Shown here: one piece after another, positions 1-10,830 of the stretch
Layout of the letters: each line of letters opens with the position of its first letter
Numbering within the stretch: position 1 is the stretch's first letter
Assembly: GCF_009834545.1 (NCBI RefSeq)
Contig: NZ_CP019427.1
Location: 372,001-436,000 of the forward strand
Direction: 5' to 3'
From: Pseudomonas sp. S04
GTDB lineage: Bacteria; Pseudomonadota; Gammaproteobacteria; Pseudomonadales; Pseudomonadaceae
Length of the DNA stretch: 64,000 nt
Notes under the pieces: model-generated
The model's input: the letters and a program-made list of their open reading frames with translations, nothing else
Told to the model about the DNA's origin: nothing
Database searches by the model: none
Translations under genes and position numbers: made by a program

Positions 1-54
1 CTTGCTCGCCCGCCGCCTGGGTTGGTTTGGATTGATTGCTGAGGAGTTCTGTTC

Positions 55-1737
55 GTGACCGAGAATAAGCCTACGAAATACCGTGACGTTGAAATCCGCG
101 CTGCCCGCGGTAACAAGCTGACCGCCAAGAGCTGGCTGACTGAAGCGCCGCTGCGCATGTTGATGAACAACCTCGACCCGGAAGTTGCCGAGAACCCTAA
201 AGAACTGGTGGTTTACGGCGGTATCGGTCGCGCAGCGCGTAACTGGGAATGCTACGACAAGATCGTCGAAAGCCTGACCAACCTGAATGACGACGAGACC
301 CTGCTGGTGCAATCCGGCAAGCCGGTCGGCGTATTCAAGACTCACGCCAACGCCCCGCGCGTACTGATCGCCAACTCCAACCTGGTGCCACACTGGGCCA
401 GCTGGGAACACTTCAACGAACTGGATGCCAAGGGCCTGGCCATGTACGGCCAGATGACCGCCGGCAGCTGGATCTACATCGGCAGCCAGGGCATCGTCCA
501 AGGCACCTACGAAACCTTCGTCGAAGCCGGCCGCCAACACTACAACGCTGACCTCAAAGGCCGTTGGGTGCTGACCGCAGGCCTGGGCGGCATGGGTGGC
601 GCCCAGCCTCTGGCTGCAACCCTGGCTGGCGCTTGCTCGCTGAACATCGAATGCCAGCAAGTGAGCATCGACTTCCGCCTGAACAGCCGTTATGTCGATG
701 AGCAAGCCACCGACCTCGACGACGCGCTGGCACGCATCGAAAAATACACCAAGGAAGGCAAGGCGATTTCCATCGCGCTGCTGGGCAACGCGGCAGAGAT
801 CCTGCCGGAACTGGTCAAGCGTGGCGTACGCCCGGACATGGTCACCGACCAGACCAGCGCCCACGACCCACTGAACGGCTACCTGCCGGCCGGCTGGACC
901 TGGGAAGAGTACCGCGCCCGTGCCAAGACCGAGCCGGCTGCCGTGGTCAAAGCCGCCAAGCAATCGATGGCGGTGCACGTCAAGGCGATGCTCGACTTCC
1001 AGAAAATGGGGATTCCGACCTTCGACTACGGCAACAACATCCGTCAGATGGCGCAAGAAGAAGGCGTGGAAAACGCCTTCGACTTCCCAGGCTTCGTACC
1101 GGCCTACATCCGTCCGCTGTTCTGCCGTGGCATCGGCCCGTTCCGTTGGGCTGCACTGTCGGGCAACGCGCAAGACATCTACAAGACCGACGCCAAGGTC
1201 AAGGAACTGATCCCGGACGACGCGCACCTGCACAACTGGCTGGACATGGCGCGCGAGCGCATCAGCTTCCAGGGTCTGCCGGCACGTATCTGCTGGGTTG
1301 GCCTGGGCCTGCGCGCCAAGCTGGGCCTGGCGTTCAACGAAATGGTGCGCAGCGGCGAGCTGTCGGCACCGATCGTGATCGGCCGCGACCACCTGGACTC
1401 CGGTTCGGTATCGAGCCCGAACCGCGAAACCGAATCGATGCAGGACGGTTCCGATGCCGTGTCCGACTGGCCACTGCTCAACGCCCTGCTCAACACCGCG
1501 AGCGGCGCGACCTGGGTTTCCCTGCACCACGGCGGCGGCGTCGGCATGGGCTTCTCCCAGCACTCGGGCATGGTGATCGTCTGCGACGGTACCGACGAAG
1601 CGGCTGAGCGTATCGCTCGTGTCCTGCACAACGACCCGGCCACTGGCGTAATGCGCCACGCCGACGCCGGTTACCAGATCGCGATCGACTGCGCCAAAGA
1701 ACAGGGCCTGAACCTGCCGATGATCACCGGCCAGTAA
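55..1737 (+). CDS. hutU: Urocanate hydratase (urocanase)
   Basis: Second step of histidine degradation: cytosolic, NAD+-dependent hydration of urocanate to 4-imidazolone-5-propanoate. The 560-residue protein has the usual family length. A glycine-rich NAD-binding stretch, GLGGMGG, lies at residues 176-182, and the HHGGGVGMG stretch near the C terminus is typical of the family. The start is GTG at 55, preceded by a GAGGAG ribosome site at 41-46. It leads a same-strand run of hut genes (hutH, permease, hutI, hutG). The hut promoter and the HutC repressor gene must lie upstream of the window. Identity is very secure. Confidence 0.98.
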   Translation: MTENKPTKYRDVEIRAARGNKLTAKSWLTEAPLRMLMNNLDPEVAENPKELVVYGGIGRAARNWECYDKIVESLTNLNDDETLLVQSGKPVGVFKTHANAPRVLIANSNLVPHWASWEHFNELDAKGLAMYGQMTAGSWIYIGSQGIVQGTYETFVEAGRQHYNADLKGRWVLTAGLGGMGGAQPLAATLAGACSLNIECQQVSIDFRLNSRYVDEQATDLDDALARIEKYTKEGKAISIALLGNAAEILPELVKRGVRPDMVTDQTSAHDPLNGYLPAGWTWEEYRARAKTEPAAVVKAAKQSMAVHVKAMLDFQKMGIPTFDYGNNIRQMAQEEGVENAFDFPGFVPAYIRPLFCRGIGPFRWAALSGNAQDIYKTDAKVKELIPDDAHLHNWLDMARERISFQGLPARICWVGLGLRAKLGLAFNEMVRSGELSAPIVIGRDHLDSGSVSSPNRETESMQDGSDAVSDWPLLNALLNTASGATWVSLHHGGGVGMGFSQHSGMVIVCDGTDEAAERIARVLHNDPATGVMRHADAGYQIAIDCAKEQGLNLPMITGQ

Positions 1738-1990
1738 CGCACTACCCGCAGGAGCCGGCGGGCAGCCAGCTCCTGCATCAGTGATGTCGGCAGAGATTGC
1801 TTGTGCAGGCTGAAAACCGTGGATTAATGACCATGCTGTTGAAAGACCCGGCCTCGCTGCAAGAGACATTTGCCGATTTGTACTGACTTCTAACCAAGAC
1901 CAGCGTGCCAAGGCGCCACCCCTCAAAAGCGGGAAGCGACGGACAACGGATACTTCCGGAGCGTCTGGTTAATAAACTCTCAAAAGGAGA
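1738..1990 (+). other. hutU-hutH intergenic gap
   Basis: A 253-base gap inside the hut run. It holds a stem of GCAGGAGC (1748-1755) and GCTCCTGC (1769-1776) resembling a degenerate REP hairpin, and a 19-codon open frame (1827-1886) with no recognisable product. No convincing promoter was identified. Confidence 0.4.
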
Positions 1991-3529
1991 ATGAATGTGA
2001 CTGCGCTGAACCTAATCCCAGGCCAACTGAGCCTTGCCCAACTGCGTGCCGTGTATCAGCAGCCGGTGCGTGTGACCCTGGACGACAGTGCTTCGGCACA
2101 GATCGACGCCAGCGTGGCCTGCGTGGAACAGATCCTCGCGGAAAACCGCACCGCCTACGGCATCAACACCGGTTTCGGCCTGCTGGCCTCGACCCGCATT
2201 GCCAGCGAAGACCTGGAAAACCTGCAGCGCTCCCTGGTGCTGTCCCACGCCGCCGGTGTTGGCGAGCCGATCAGCGATGCGCTGGTGCGCCTGATCATGG
2301 TGCTCAAGGTCAACAGCCTGAGCCGTGGTTTCTCCGGTATTCGCCGGGTGGTGATCGACGCCTTGATCACCCTGATCAATGCCGAGGTGTACCCGCACAT
2401 CCCGCTCAAAGGCTCGGTCGGTGCATCCGGTGACCTCGCGCCCCTGGCCCACATGTCGCTGGTCCTGCTGGGCGAAGGCAAGGCCCGTTACAAGGGTGAA
2501 TGGCTGGAAGCGACCGAGGCGCTGAAAGTCGCCGGCCTGGCGCCGCTGACCCTGGCTGCCAAAGAAGGCCTGGCGCTGCTGAACGGCACCCAGGTATCGA
2601 CGGCCTACGCCCTGCGTGGTCTGTTTGAAGGTGAAGATCTGTTCGCCGGTGCCCTGGCACTGGGCGGCCTGACCGTGGAAGCCGTGCTGGGTTCGCGCTC
2701 GCCGTTTGACGCACGCATCCACGCTGCCCGTGGCCAGAAGGGCCAGATCGACGCGGCCGCAGCCTACCGCGACCTGCTGGGCGAGCGCAGTGAAGTGTCT
2801 GATTCGCACCAGAACTGCGACAAGGTCCAGGACCCGTACTCCCTGCGTTGCCAGCCGCAAGTCATGGGCGCCTGCCTGACCCAGTTCCGCCAGGCCGCTG
2901 AAGTGCTGGCCGTCGAAGCCAACGCCGTGTCCGACAACCCGCTGGTTTTCGCCAGCGAAGGCGATGTGATCTCCGGCGGCAACTTCCACGCCGAGCCAGT
3001 GGCGATGGCCGCTGACAACATGGCCCTGGCCATCGCGGAAATCGGCTCCCTGAGCGAGCGCCGCATTTCGTTGATGATGGACAAGCACATGTCGCAACTG
3101 CCGCCGTTCCTGGTGGCCAACGGTGGCGTCAACTCCGGCTTCATGATCGCCCAGGTGACTGCGGCGGCCCTGGCCAGCGAAAACAAGGCCCTGGCGCACC
3201 CGCATTCGGTAGATAGCCTGCCGACTTCGGCCAACCAGGAAGACCACGTGTCCATGGCCCCGGCGGCAGGTAAGCGCCTGTGGGAAATGGCTGAAAACAC
3301 CCGTGGCGTTCTCGCAGTCGAGTGGCTGGCTGCCTGCCAGGGCCTGGACCTGCGCGACGGCCTGAAAACCTCGTCGAAACTGGAAAAAGCCCGCAGCACC
3401 TTGCGCGCCAAAGTGCCGTTCTACGAGAAGGACCGCTTCTTCGCGCCGGACATCAACGCCGCCAGCGAGCTGCTGGCTTCGCGTTGCTTGAATGAACTGG
3501 TGACGGCGAAGTTGCTGCCGAGCCTGTAA
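1991..3529 (+). CDS. hutH: Histidine ammonia-lyase
   Basis: First step of histidine catabolism: non-oxidative deamination of L-histidine to trans-urocanate and ammonia. The Ala-Ser-Gly triad that cyclises to the MIO electrophile is at residues 145-147, inside [12 protein letters not shown]. Length (512 aa) fits the family. The ATG at 1991 lies only one base after the AGGAG site at 1985-1989. The in-frame GTG at 1997 has a normal 7-base spacing, so the true protein may be two residues shorter. The gene precedes the permease and hutI. Identity is very secure. Confidence 0.98.
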   Translation: MNVTALNLIPGQLSLAQLRAVYQQPVRVTLDDSASAQIDASVACVEQILAENRTAYGINTGFGLLASTRIASEDLENLQRSLVLSHAAGVGEPISDALVRLIMVLKVNSLSRGFSGIRRVVIDALITLINAEVYPHIPLKGSVGASGDLAPLAHMSLVLLGEGKARYKGEWLEATEALKVAGLAPLTLAAKEGLALLNGTQVSTAYALRGLFEGEDLFAGALALGGLTVEAVLGSRSPFDARIHAARGQKGQIDAAAAYRDLLGERSEVSDSHQNCDKVQDPYSLRCQPQVMGACLTQFRQAAEVLAVEANAVSDNPLVFASEGDVISGGNFHAEPVAMAADNMALAIAEIGSLSERRISLMMDKHMSQLPPFLVANGGVNSGFMIAQVTAAALASENKALAHPHSVDSLPTSANQEDHVSMAPAAGKRLWEMAENTRGVLAVEWLAACQGLDLRDGLKTSSKLEKARSTLRAKVPFYEKDRFFAPDINAASELLASRCLNELVTAKLLPSL

Positions 3530-3536
3530 GCGCCCC

Positions 3537-3601
3537 ATCGCGGGCAAGCCGGCTCCCACAAGGATTGCGCTGAACCTGTGGGAGCAGGTTTGCCTGCGAA
3601 T
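3537..3601. repeat. REP pair (inverted) after hutH
   Basis: Two REP palindromes in opposite orientation: 3537-3560 (ATCGCGGGCAAGCCGGCTCC...) and 3577-3601 (TGTGGGAGCAGGTTTGCCTGC...). Such pairs are typical of Pseudomonas intergenic DNA and form a large hairpin in the transcript between hutH and the permease gene. Confidence 0.85.
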
Positions 3602-3635
3602 CGATTTGCTTCGACAAAAATAATAGGGACGAGCA

Positions 3636-5045
3636 ATGCAACAGCCAGACAAAGGCTTGAAACGCGGGCTATCCGCCCGACATATTCGCTTCATGGCACT
3701 GGGGTCGGCGATCGGCACCGGGCTTTTCTACGGTTCCGCCTCGGCCATCCAGATGGCCGGGCCGGCCGTGCTGCTGGCCTACCTGATTGGTGGCGCAGCG
3801 GTGTTCATGGTCATGCGCGCCCTGGGCGAGATGGCCGTGCACAACCCGGTCTCGGGTTCCTTTGGCCATTACGCCAGCACCTACCTGGGGCCCATGTCCG
3901 GCTTCATCCTGGGCTGGACCTACGCCTTCGAGATGATCATCGTCTGCCTGGCCGACGTCACGGCCTTCGGCATCTACATGGGCTTCTGGTTCCCGGAAGT
4001 CGCGCGCTGGATCTGGGTGCTGGGCATCGTGCTGCTGATCGGCGGGCTGAACCTGTGCAACGTCAAGGTCTTCGGCGAGATGGAGTTCTGGCTGTCGCTG
4101 CTGAAAGTCGCCGCCATCGTCGCGATGATCCTCGGCGGTTTTGGCATCATGCTCTTCGGCATCGGCACGGCCAGCACTGAAACGGCTCCCGGCCTGAGCA
4201 ACCTGTGGGCCCACGGTGGTTTCATGCCTAATGGCATCGGCGGTGTGATTGCCTCCCTGGCGGTGGTGATGTTCGCATTCGGCGGCATCGAGATCATCGG
4301 TATCACTGCCGGTGAAGCCAAGGACCCACAACGGGTGATTCCACGGGCGATCAATGCGGTGCCCCTGCGGATCCTGCTGTTCTACGTGCTGACCCTGTTT
4401 GTGTTGATGGCGATCTACCCATGGCCACAGATTGGCAGCCAGGGCAGCCCGTTCGTGCAGATCTTCGACAGCCTGGGCATCGGCGCGGCGGCAACTGTGC
4501 TTAACATCGTGGTGATCTCGGCGGCAGTATCGGCGATCAACAGCGATATCTTCGGTGCCGGACGCATGATGTACGGCCTGGCGCAGCAGGGCCACGCACC
4601 CAAGGGGTTTGCCCAGCTGTCGAAACAGGGCGTGCCGTGGATGACCGTGGTGGTCATGGGCGCAGCGTTGCTGGGCGGCGTGGTGTTGAACTACCTGATC
4701 CCCAAGGATGTGTTCCTGGTGATCGCCTCGATCGCGACTTTCGCCACCGTCTGGGTATGGTTGATGATCCTGGTGACCCAAGTGGCCATGCGTCGTTCGA
4801 TGACCCGCGAGCAAGTCGCCGAGCTGAAATTCCCGGTACCGTTCTGGCCTTATGCGCCGGCGGCCGCGATAGTGTTCATGCTGTTTGTATTTGGTGTGCT
4901 GGGTTACTTCCCGAGCACCCAGGCAGCGCTGGTAGTCGGTGCGGTGTGGATCGTCTTGCTGGTGATTGCTTATAAATTGTGGGTCAAGCCGGCTGCCCCA
5001 ACGGCGGTCGAGGTGAGTCGCGACCCTTCCATGTCCCATCGATAA
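3636..5045 (+). CDS. hutT: APC-family amino-acid permease, probable histidine transporter (HutT/ProY-like)
   Basis: Inner-membrane proton-coupled amino-acid importer of the APC superfamily (469 aa, about 12 hydrophobic segments). The N terminus has the family glycine motif GSAIGTGLF, and [13 protein letters not shown] follows the second segment. Its position between hutH and hutI points to histidine (or urocanate) uptake. The same subfamily is often annotated ProY for proline, so the substrate is inferred from context. The stop is 17 bases before the hutI start. Confidence 0.88.
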   Translation: MQQPDKGLKRGLSARHIRFMALGSAIGTGLFYGSASAIQMAGPAVLLAYLIGGAAVFMVMRALGEMAVHNPVSGSFGHYASTYLGPMSGFILGWTYAFEMIIVCLADVTAFGIYMGFWFPEVARWIWVLGIVLLIGGLNLCNVKVFGEMEFWLSLLKVAAIVAMILGGFGIMLFGIGTASTETAPGLSNLWAHGGFMPNGIGGVIASLAVVMFAFGGIEIIGITAGEAKDPQRVIPRAINAVPLRILLFYVLTLFVLMAIYPWPQIGSQGSPFVQIFDSLGIGAAATVLNIVVISAAVSAINSDIFGAGRMMYGLAQQGHAPKGFAQLSKQGVPWMTVVVMGAALLGGVVLNYLIPKDVFLVIASIATFATVWVWLMILVTQVAMRRSMTREQVAELKFPVPFWPYAPAAAIVFMLFVFGVLGYFPSTQAALVVGAVWIVLLVIAYKLWVKPAAPTAVEVSRDPSMSHR

Positions 5046-5062
5046 CCTAACGGAGGCCTGGG

Positions 5063-6268
5063 ATGAAAACTCTCTGGCAACACTGCCACGTTGCAAGCAT
5101 GGCCCAAGGCACTTACTCGATCATCGAGGATGCCGCCATCGTGACGTCAGGTGCGCACATTGAGTGGATCGGCCCACGTAGCGAGCTGCCGTCCGATTAT
5201 TACCCCGAGGTCCATGACCTCGCGGGGGCCTGGGTGACCCCGGGCCTGATCGACTGCCACACGCACACGGTGTTTGGCGGCAACCGCAGCGGCGAATTCG
5301 AACAGCGCCTGCAAGGGGTCAGCTATGCCGAGATCGCTGCCGCCGGCGGGGGTATCGCCAGCACCGTGCGCGCGACCCGTGCCGCAACGGAGGACGAACT
5401 GTTCGCCAGTGCCGCCAAGCGCCTGAAAAGCCTGCTGCGCGACGGCGTCACCAGCATCGAGATCAAGTCTGGCTACGGTCTGGACCTGGTCAGCGAGCGC
5501 AAGATGCTGCGTGTCGCCCGGCGCCTCGGTGAGGCGTTTGCGGTCAGCGTGCGCACTACCTGCCTGGCGGCCCACGCCTTGCCACCGGAGTACGCCGATC
5601 GCAGCGACGACTACATCGAGCATATCTGCAACGAGATGCTCCCGGCCCTGGCGGCTGAAGGGCTGGTGGATGCGGTAGATGCGTTCTGCGAATACCTGGC
5701 GTTCTCGCCGGCGCAGGTGGAGCGGGTGTTCATTGCTGCGCAGAAGCTGGGTCTGCCAGTGAAGCTGCACGCCGAGCAGTTGTCGTCGTTGCATGGCTCC
5801 AGCCTGGCGGCGCGTTATCAGGCGTTGTCGGCCGATCACCTGGAGTTCATGACCGAAGACGACGCCATCGCCATGGCCGCGGCCGGTACGGTAGCCGTAC
5901 TGCTGCCTGGGGCGTTCTACTTCCTGCGCGAAACCCAGTTGCCGCCGATGGATGCCCTGCGCAAGCACGGCGTGAAAATCGCCATCGCCAGCGACCTCAA
6001 CCCCGGCACGTCGCCGGCCCTGTCGGTGCGCCTGATGCTGAACATGGCCTGCACCTGCTTTCGTATGACACCGGAGGAAGCCTTGGCTGGCGCGACAATC
6101 CACGCCGCCACTGCGCTGGGCATGGCCGACACCCACGGTTCGCTGGAAGTGGGTAAGGTTGCCGACTTCGTCGCCTGGCAGATCGATCGTCCGGCCGACC
6201 TGTCGTACTGGTTGGGTGGTGACCTGGAAAAACGCGTCGTGCGTCACGGCGTTGAAGTCGAGATTTAG
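5063..6268 (+). CDS. hutI: Imidazolonepropionase
   Basis: Third hut step: a metal-dependent amidohydrolase that opens imidazolonepropionate to N-formimino-L-glutamate. The metal-binding HxH of the TIM-barrel family is H66 and H68 in [11 protein letters not shown]. Later HAEQL and SDLNPGTSP stretches fit the remaining metal and catalytic positions. The length of 401 residues is normal. The start ATG follows a GGAGG site. Its stop codon lies within the ribosome site of hutG, so the two are probably translationally linked. Confidence 0.97.
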   Translation: MKTLWQHCHVASMAQGTYSIIEDAAIVTSGAHIEWIGPRSELPSDYYPEVHDLAGAWVTPGLIDCHTHTVFGGNRSGEFEQRLQGVSYAEIAAAGGGIASTVRATRAATEDELFASAAKRLKSLLRDGVTSIEIKSGYGLDLVSERKMLRVARRLGEAFAVSVRTTCLAAHALPPEYADRSDDYIEHICNEMLPALAAEGLVDAVDAFCEYLAFSPAQVERVFIAAQKLGLPVKLHAEQLSSLHGSSLAARYQALSADHLEFMTEDDAIAMAAAGTVAVLLPGAFYFLRETQLPPMDALRKHGVKIAIASDLNPGTSPALSVRLMLNMACTCFRMTPEEALAGATIHAATALGMADTHGSLEVGKVADFVAWQIDRPADLSYWLGGDLEKRVVRHGVEVEI

Positions 6269-6278
6269 GAGAGCAGCT

Positions 6279-7082
6279 GTGGATAAGGTTCTGAACTTCC
6301 AACAAGGCCGGGTGCCGCTGCTGATCAGCATGCCGCACGCCGGTGTGCGCCTGACGCCAGCCGTCGAGGCCGGGTTGATCCCCGCCGCGCAAAGCCTGCC
6401 GGACACTGACTGGCACATTCCGACACTCTACGAGTTCGCCCAGGAACTGGGCGCCAGCACCCTGGCGGCGGAGTATTCGCGGTTCGTCATCGATCTCAAT
6501 CGTCCGTCTGACGACAAGCCGCTGTACGTCGGCGCGACCACCGGCCTGTACCCGGCGACCCTGTTCGACGGCGTGCCGTTGTTCCGCGAAGGGCTGGAGC
6601 CGTCTGCCGAGGAGCGCGCACGTTATCTGGAGCAGGTCTGGACCCCGTACCACCGCACGCTGGCGCAGGAGTTGGCGCGGCTCAAGGCCGAGTTCGGCTA
6701 TGCCATGCTGTTCGATGCGCACTCGATTCGCTCGGTGATCCCGCACCTGTTCGAAGGCAAGCTGCCGGACTTCAACCTCGGCACCTTCAACGGTGCCAGT
6801 TGCGATCCGACGCTGGCCACCGAGCTGGAAGCGATCTGTGCTGGCCACAGCGATTACAGTCACGTGTTGAACGGGCGCTTCAAGGGCGGCCACATCACCC
6901 GTCATTACGGCAACCCGGACGAAAACATTCATGCGGTGCAACTGGAGTTGGGGCAGTGCACCTATATGGAAGAGTTCGAGCCGTTCCGCTACCGCCCCGA
7001 CCTGGCCGCTCCGACCCAGGTGGTGCTCAAGCAACTGCTGCAAGGGATGTTGGCCTGGGGGCGGCAGCGCTATAGCGCATAA
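6279..7082 (+). CDS. hutG: N-formylglutamate deformylase
   Basis: Last step of the formylglutamate branch of histidine catabolism: hydrolysis of N-formyl-L-glutamate to glutamate and formate. The 267-residue length matches the family when the GTG at 6279 is used. This start has an AGGAGAG site at 6267-6273 that overlaps the hutI stop. The open frame extends 120 bases further upstream inside hutI, but that extension is not expected to be translated. The SMPHAGVR and DAHSIRS stretches carry likely metal ligands. The pathway's formimino step (HutF) is not encoded here. Confidence 0.95.
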   Translation: MDKVLNFQQGRVPLLISMPHAGVRLTPAVEAGLIPAAQSLPDTDWHIPTLYEFAQELGASTLAAEYSRFVIDLNRPSDDKPLYVGATTGLYPATLFDGVPLFREGLEPSAEERARYLEQVWTPYHRTLAQELARLKAEFGYAMLFDAHSIRSVIPHLFEGKLPDFNLGTFNGASCDPTLATELEAICAGHSDYSHVLNGRFKGGHITRHYGNPDENIHAVQLELGQCTYMEEFEPFRYRPDLAAPTQVVLKQLLQGMLAWGRQRYSA

Positions 7083-7143
7083 CCCGACTCACTCCCACAG
7101 TGAATTTGGGTGCTGGCTGATTTTGCCCCCCAATAAAAATTCC

Positions 7144-7181
7144 TGTGGGAGCCGGCCGGGCGGTGCTCCGCTTGCCCGCGA
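7144..7181. repeat. Variant REP with enlarged centre
   Basis: A REP-like element whose outer arms (CTGTGGGAG... and ...TTGCCCGCGAC) match the local REPs but whose centre carries an extra CGGGCGGTGCTCCG-type block. The same block occurs, with one base changed, in the element at 38014-38056. Confidence 0.65.
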
Positions 7182-7317
7182 CAGCGCCCACACAGGCGTC
7201 GCAAAAACCGTATTTTCTTCAGGGACATGCTCATTGCGCTATTCGGGTTTATGATGCCCAACGGCAGAATAATAGAAGTCCCCCCAGGGATGACCTCGAC
7301 CCCTTACGGAGCGCGCA

Positions 7318-8289
7318 ATGCAGACTTTGTACCCGCAGATCAAACCTTACGCCCGGCACGATCTGGCCGTCGATGAAACCCATACCCTGTACGTCGACGA
7401 AAGCGGATCACCGGAAGGTTTGCCGGTGGTGTTCATTCATGGCGGCCCGGGGGCGGGTTGCGATGCACAGAGCCGGCGCTACTTCGATCCGAATCTGTAT
7501 CGCATTGTCACCTTTGACCAGCGCGGTTGTGGCCGCTCCACACCCCACGCCAGCCTGGAAAACAACACCACCTGGGACCTGGTTGCCGACCTGGAGCGGA
7601 TTCGCCAGCACCTGGGCATCGACAAGTGGGTGCTGTTCGGTGGCTCCTGGGGTTCGACCCTGGCCCTGGCCTACGCACAAACCCACCCAGAGCGCGTGCA
7701 CGGCCTGATTGTGCGCGGGATTTTTCTCTGCCGCCCGCAGGAAATCGAATGGTTCTACCAGGCCGGCGCCAGCCGTCTGTTCCCTGATTACTGGCAGGAC
7801 TACATCGCGCCGATTCCCCAGGACGAACGCGACGATCTGCTCAACGCCTTCCACAAGCGCCTGACCGGCAACGACCAGATTGCCCAGATGCATGCGGCCA
7901 AGGCCTGGTCGCTGTGGGAAGGCCGCACCGCGACCCTGCGCCCGAATCCGTTGGTGGTCGATCGCTTTTCGGAGCCGCAGCGCGCGCTGTCGATTGCCCG
8001 GATCGAATGCCACTACTTCACCAACAACGCCTTCCTGGAACCCAACCAGCTGATTCGCGACATGGGCAAGATCGCCCACCTGCCTGGCGTCATCGTGCAT
8101 GGCCGCTACGACGTGATCTGCCCGTTGGACAATGCCTGGGAGTTGCACCAGAACTGGCCCAACAGTGAACTGCAGGTGATCCGCGACGCCGGGCACGCTG
8201 CCTCCGAGCCGGGTATCACCGATGCCCTGGTGCGGGCTGCCAACCAGATGGCGCGGCGCCTGCTCGACCTGCCGCCTGAAGAAGCATGA
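7318..8289 (+). CDS. pip: Prolyl aminopeptidase (proline iminopeptidase)
   Basis: Alpha/beta-hydrolase that removes N-terminal proline from peptides in the cytosol (family S33). The oxyanion motif HGGPGAG is at residues 41-47. The nucleophile elbow GGSWGS places the catalytic serine at 110. The C-terminal GRYDVICP and DAGHAA stretches carry the expected Asp and His. The 323-residue length is typical. The stop overlaps the dtd start by four bases, so the two form a pair. Confidence 0.96.
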   Translation: MQTLYPQIKPYARHDLAVDETHTLYVDESGSPEGLPVVFIHGGPGAGCDAQSRRYFDPNLYRIVTFDQRGCGRSTPHASLENNTTWDLVADLERIRQHLGIDKWVLFGGSWGSTLALAYAQTHPERVHGLIVRGIFLCRPQEIEWFYQAGASRLFPDYWQDYIAPIPQDERDDLLNAFHKRLTGNDQIAQMHAAKAWSLWEGRTATLRPNPLVVDRFSEPQRALSIARIECHYFTNNAFLEPNQLIRDMGKIAHLPGVIVHGRYDVICPLDNAWELHQNWPNSELQVIRDAGHAASEPGITDALVRAANQMARRLLDLPPEEA

Positions 8290-8723
8290 AGGGCCTGTTG
8301 CAGCGCGTGCGTGGCGCGCGCGTCGAGGTAGCGGGGGAGGTTGTCGGCTCGATCGACCAGGGCTTGCTGGTCCTGGTGGCCGTTGAACCCGACGATACCC
8401 GGGCCAGCGCCGACAAACTTGTGCAGAAGCTGCTTAACTATCGGGTATTCAGCGACGCGGAGGGCAAGATGAACCTGTCCTTGGTCGATGTCGGCGGGGG
8501 GTTGCTGTTGGTCTCGCAGTTCACCCTGGCCGCCGACACCAAAAATGGCCTGCGCCCGAGCTTTTCGACCGCTGCCCCTCCGGCACTGGGCGAAGAGCTT
8601 TTTGACTATTTATTAGGCAAAGCACAGCAGTTGCATGGCAATGTGGCATCAGGCAGATTTGGCGCGGATATGCAGGTGCATCTGGTCAATGATGGCCCGG
8701 TGACCTTCCTGTTGCAGACCTGA
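8286..8723 (+). CDS. dtd: D-aminoacyl-tRNA deacylase
   Basis: Proofreading enzyme that hydrolyses D-aminoacyl-tRNA (and Gly-tRNA-Ala) and so recycles mischarged tRNA in the cytosol. The two DTD signatures are present: SQFTLAADT around residue 78 and NDGPVTF near the C terminus, which carries the cross-subunit Gly-cisPro. The 145-residue length is standard. The ATG overlaps the pip stop (ATGA), which indicates translational coupling. Confidence 0.97.
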   Translation: MKGLLQRVRGARVEVAGEVVGSIDQGLLVLVAVEPDDTRASADKLVQKLLNYRVFSDAEGKMNLSLVDVGGGLLLVSQFTLAADTKNGLRPSFSTAAPPALGEELFDYLLGKAQQLHGNVASGRFGADMQVHLVNDGPVTFLLQT

Positions 8724-8748
8724 AAGCGTTTGAAACATCTTTTCAGGG

Positions 8749-8775
8749 CTGTTTCGGGGTGAAACAGGGGTTTTT
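8749..8775 (+). terminator. Probable intrinsic terminator of pip-dtd
   Basis: Stem CTGTTTC (8749-8755) with GAAACAG (8761-8767), loop GGGGT, then GGG and five Ts at 8771-8775. It lies 25 bases after the dtd stop. The stem is only 7 bp and A/T-rich, so strength is uncertain. Confidence 0.5.
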
Positions 8776-9000
8776 CGCAATAAATACTTTGTTACCCCTG
8801 ATGCGTTGTAACGCGGGCTACTAGATAATCCCGCGCTACGGGGATCAGCGTTCGTTGGCCCATTTTTGACTTAGGTAGAGACTTGTTCACGACCGTTTGG
8901 GGAATCATTTTGCCCCATCGGAGTCGGAACAATGCTCGCCAACCTGGCATATAGATAGCTGGCCGTTGGTTTTTTGATCTGTTTTCGGCGAGGGTTGCTC

Positions 9001-10830
9001 GTGATTGTTAGTCCCTGTACTGCACCAAAATTGTCTGCCAAACGGTTACGAAACGCACTGGCGACAGGCTCTGCCCTGTTTTGCCTGCTCAGCGCCGGCC
9101 AGCTTTGGGCATTCAATCTGAACGATGTGTCGGCCAAGGCAAAAGAGCTGGCTGGGCAGAAATACGAGGCTCCGCGCAGCAATCTGCCGAACGAATTTCG
9201 CGAAATGAAATTCGCCGACTATCAAAAAATTCGTTTCCTGACCGAAAAAGCTGAATGGGCCGATAAAAAGACCCCGTTCAAGCTGTCGTTCTATCACCAG
9301 GGCATGCATTTCGATACGCCGGTGAAAATCAACGAAATCACGGCCAACACCGTCGAAGAGATCAAGTACGACCCAAGTCGTTTCGATTTCGGCGACGTCA
9401 AGTTTGATCCCAAGGCCACCGAACAACTGGGTTATGCCGGTTTCCGTGTGCTTTACCCGATCAACAAGGCCGACAAGCAAGACGAAATCATGACCATGCT
9501 CGGCGCGAGCTATTTCCGCGTCGTCGGCAAGGGCCATACCTATGGGCTGTCGGCCCGTGGCCTGGCGATTGATACCGCGCTGCCGTCGGGTGAAGAATTC
9601 CCGCGTTTCACCGAGTTCTGGATCGAGCAGCCGAAGCCGGGCGACAAGCATCTGGTGATTTTCGCCCTGCTGGATTCGCCACGTGCCACCGGCGCCTACC
9701 GCCTGACCCTGCGTCCTGGCAGCGACACCATTGTCGACGTCAAGGCGCAGATGTTCCTGCGTGACAAGGTCAGCAAGCTGGGCATCGCCCCGCTGACCAG
9801 CATGTTCCTGTTCGGCGCCAACCAGCCATCGAAGGTCCTCAACTACCGTCGCGAGCTGCACGACTCCAGCGGCCTGGCGATCCATGCCGGCAACGGCGAG
9901 TGGATCTGGCGTCCGCTGAACAACCCGAAACACCTGGCCGTGAGCAACTTCTCGGTAGAGAACCCACGTGGTTTTGGCCTGCTGCAACGTGGCCGCGACT
10001 TCAGCCACTATGAAGACCTCGACGACCGCTACGACAAGCGCCCAAGCGCCTGGATCGAGCCAAAAGGTGATTGGGGCAAGGGTTCGGTCGACCTGGTGGA
10101 AATTCCTACCGCCGACGAAACCAACGACAACATCGTGGCTTTCTGGAGCCCGGAAAAACTGCCTGAGCCTGGCCAGCCACTGGATGTAGCCTATCGCCTG
10201 CACTGGACCATCGACGAAGCAGCCCTGCACGCCCCGGATAGCGCGTGGGTCAGCCAGACCCTGCGTTCCACCGGCGACGTCAAGCAGTCCAACCTGATCC
10301 GTCAGCCAGATGGCAGTGTTGCCTACCTGGTGGATTTCGAAGGTCCATCCCTGGCGGCCCTGCCGCCGGAGGCCGACGTTCGTAGCCAGGTCAGCGTGGG
10401 TGACAATGCCGAGCTGGTCGAGAACAGCGTGCGCTACAACCCTGAAACCAAGGGCTGGCGCCTGACCCTGCGGATGAAGATCAAGGACCCGAGCAAGTCG
10501 ACCGAGATGCGTGCGGCCCTGGTGCAGCCCATCGTGCCGGCGGACCTGACCAAGACTTCGCTGCCAAGCTCCAATTCCTCGGTGGCCAAGGCCGACAAAG
10601 TGGCCGCCAAGCAGCAAGAGAAAGCGGACAAGGAAGCCAAGCAGGCAGAAGCCAAGCAAGCGGACGCCAAACAGGCTGACGCCAAGCCCGCTGCCGAGAG
10701 CAAGACCAAGGACAACAAAGACGCCAAGCAGCCAGTTGCTGCCGAAGCGGCCCCAGCCACACCGGAATCGGCGCCGACTGAAGAAGTCTTGACCGAGACC
10801 TGGAGCTATCAGTTGCCTGCCGATGAGTAA
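9001..10830 (+). CDS. opgG: Periplasmic glucan biosynthesis protein OpgG (MdoG)
   Basis: Periplasmic protein needed to make osmoregulated periplasmic glucans with OpgH. The GTG start at 9001 is chosen because GAGGG at 8990-8994 lies six bases upstream, and the protein then opens with a basic region and a signal peptide ending near LWAFN. The frame is open 27 bases further upstream. At 609 residues it is clearly longer than the roughly 510-residue E. coli protein. The excess is a Lys/Ala/Asp/Gln-rich low-complexity stretch (bases about 10580-10785) inserted just before the final WSYQLPADE segment. The stop overlaps opgH by 8 bases. Confidence 0.95.
   Translation: MIVSPCTAPKLSAKRLRNALATGSALFCLLSAGQLWAFNLNDVSAKAKELAGQKYEAPRSNLPNEFREMKFADYQKIRFLTEKAEWADKKTPFKLSFYHQGMHFDTPVKINEITANTVEEIKYDPSRFDFGDVKFDPKATEQLGYAGFRVLYPINKADKQDEIMTMLGASYFRVVGKGHTYGLSARGLAIDTALPSGEEFPRFTEFWIEQPKPGDKHLVIFALLDSPRATGAYRLTLRPGSDTIVDVKAQMFLRDKVSKLGIAPLTSMFLFGANQPSKVLNYRRELHDSSGLAIHAGNGEWIWRPLNNPKHLAVSNFSVENPRGFGLLQRGRDFSHYEDLDDRYDKRPSAWIEPKGDWGKGSVDLVEIPTADETNDNIVAFWSPEKLPEPGQPLDVAYRLHWTIDEAALHAPDSAWVSQTLRSTGDVKQSNLIRQPDGSVAYLVDFEGPSLAALPPEADVRSQVSVGDNAELVENSVRYNPETKGWRLTLRMKIKDPSKSTEMRAALVQPIVPADLTKTSLPSSNSSVAKADKVAAKQQEKADKEAKQAEAKQADAKQADAKPAAESKTKDNKDAKQPVAAEAAPATPESAPTEEVLTETWSYQLPADE

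Noticed and set aside
1827..1886. 19-codon open frame between hutU and hutH
   Set aside because: No ribosome site, no recognisable product and no remaining homologous flank to show a gene remnant.
1895..1915. RpoN-like promoter on the minus strand before hutH
   Set aside because: TGGCACG is present but no TTGC lies at the fixed distance, and the orientation is against the hut genes.
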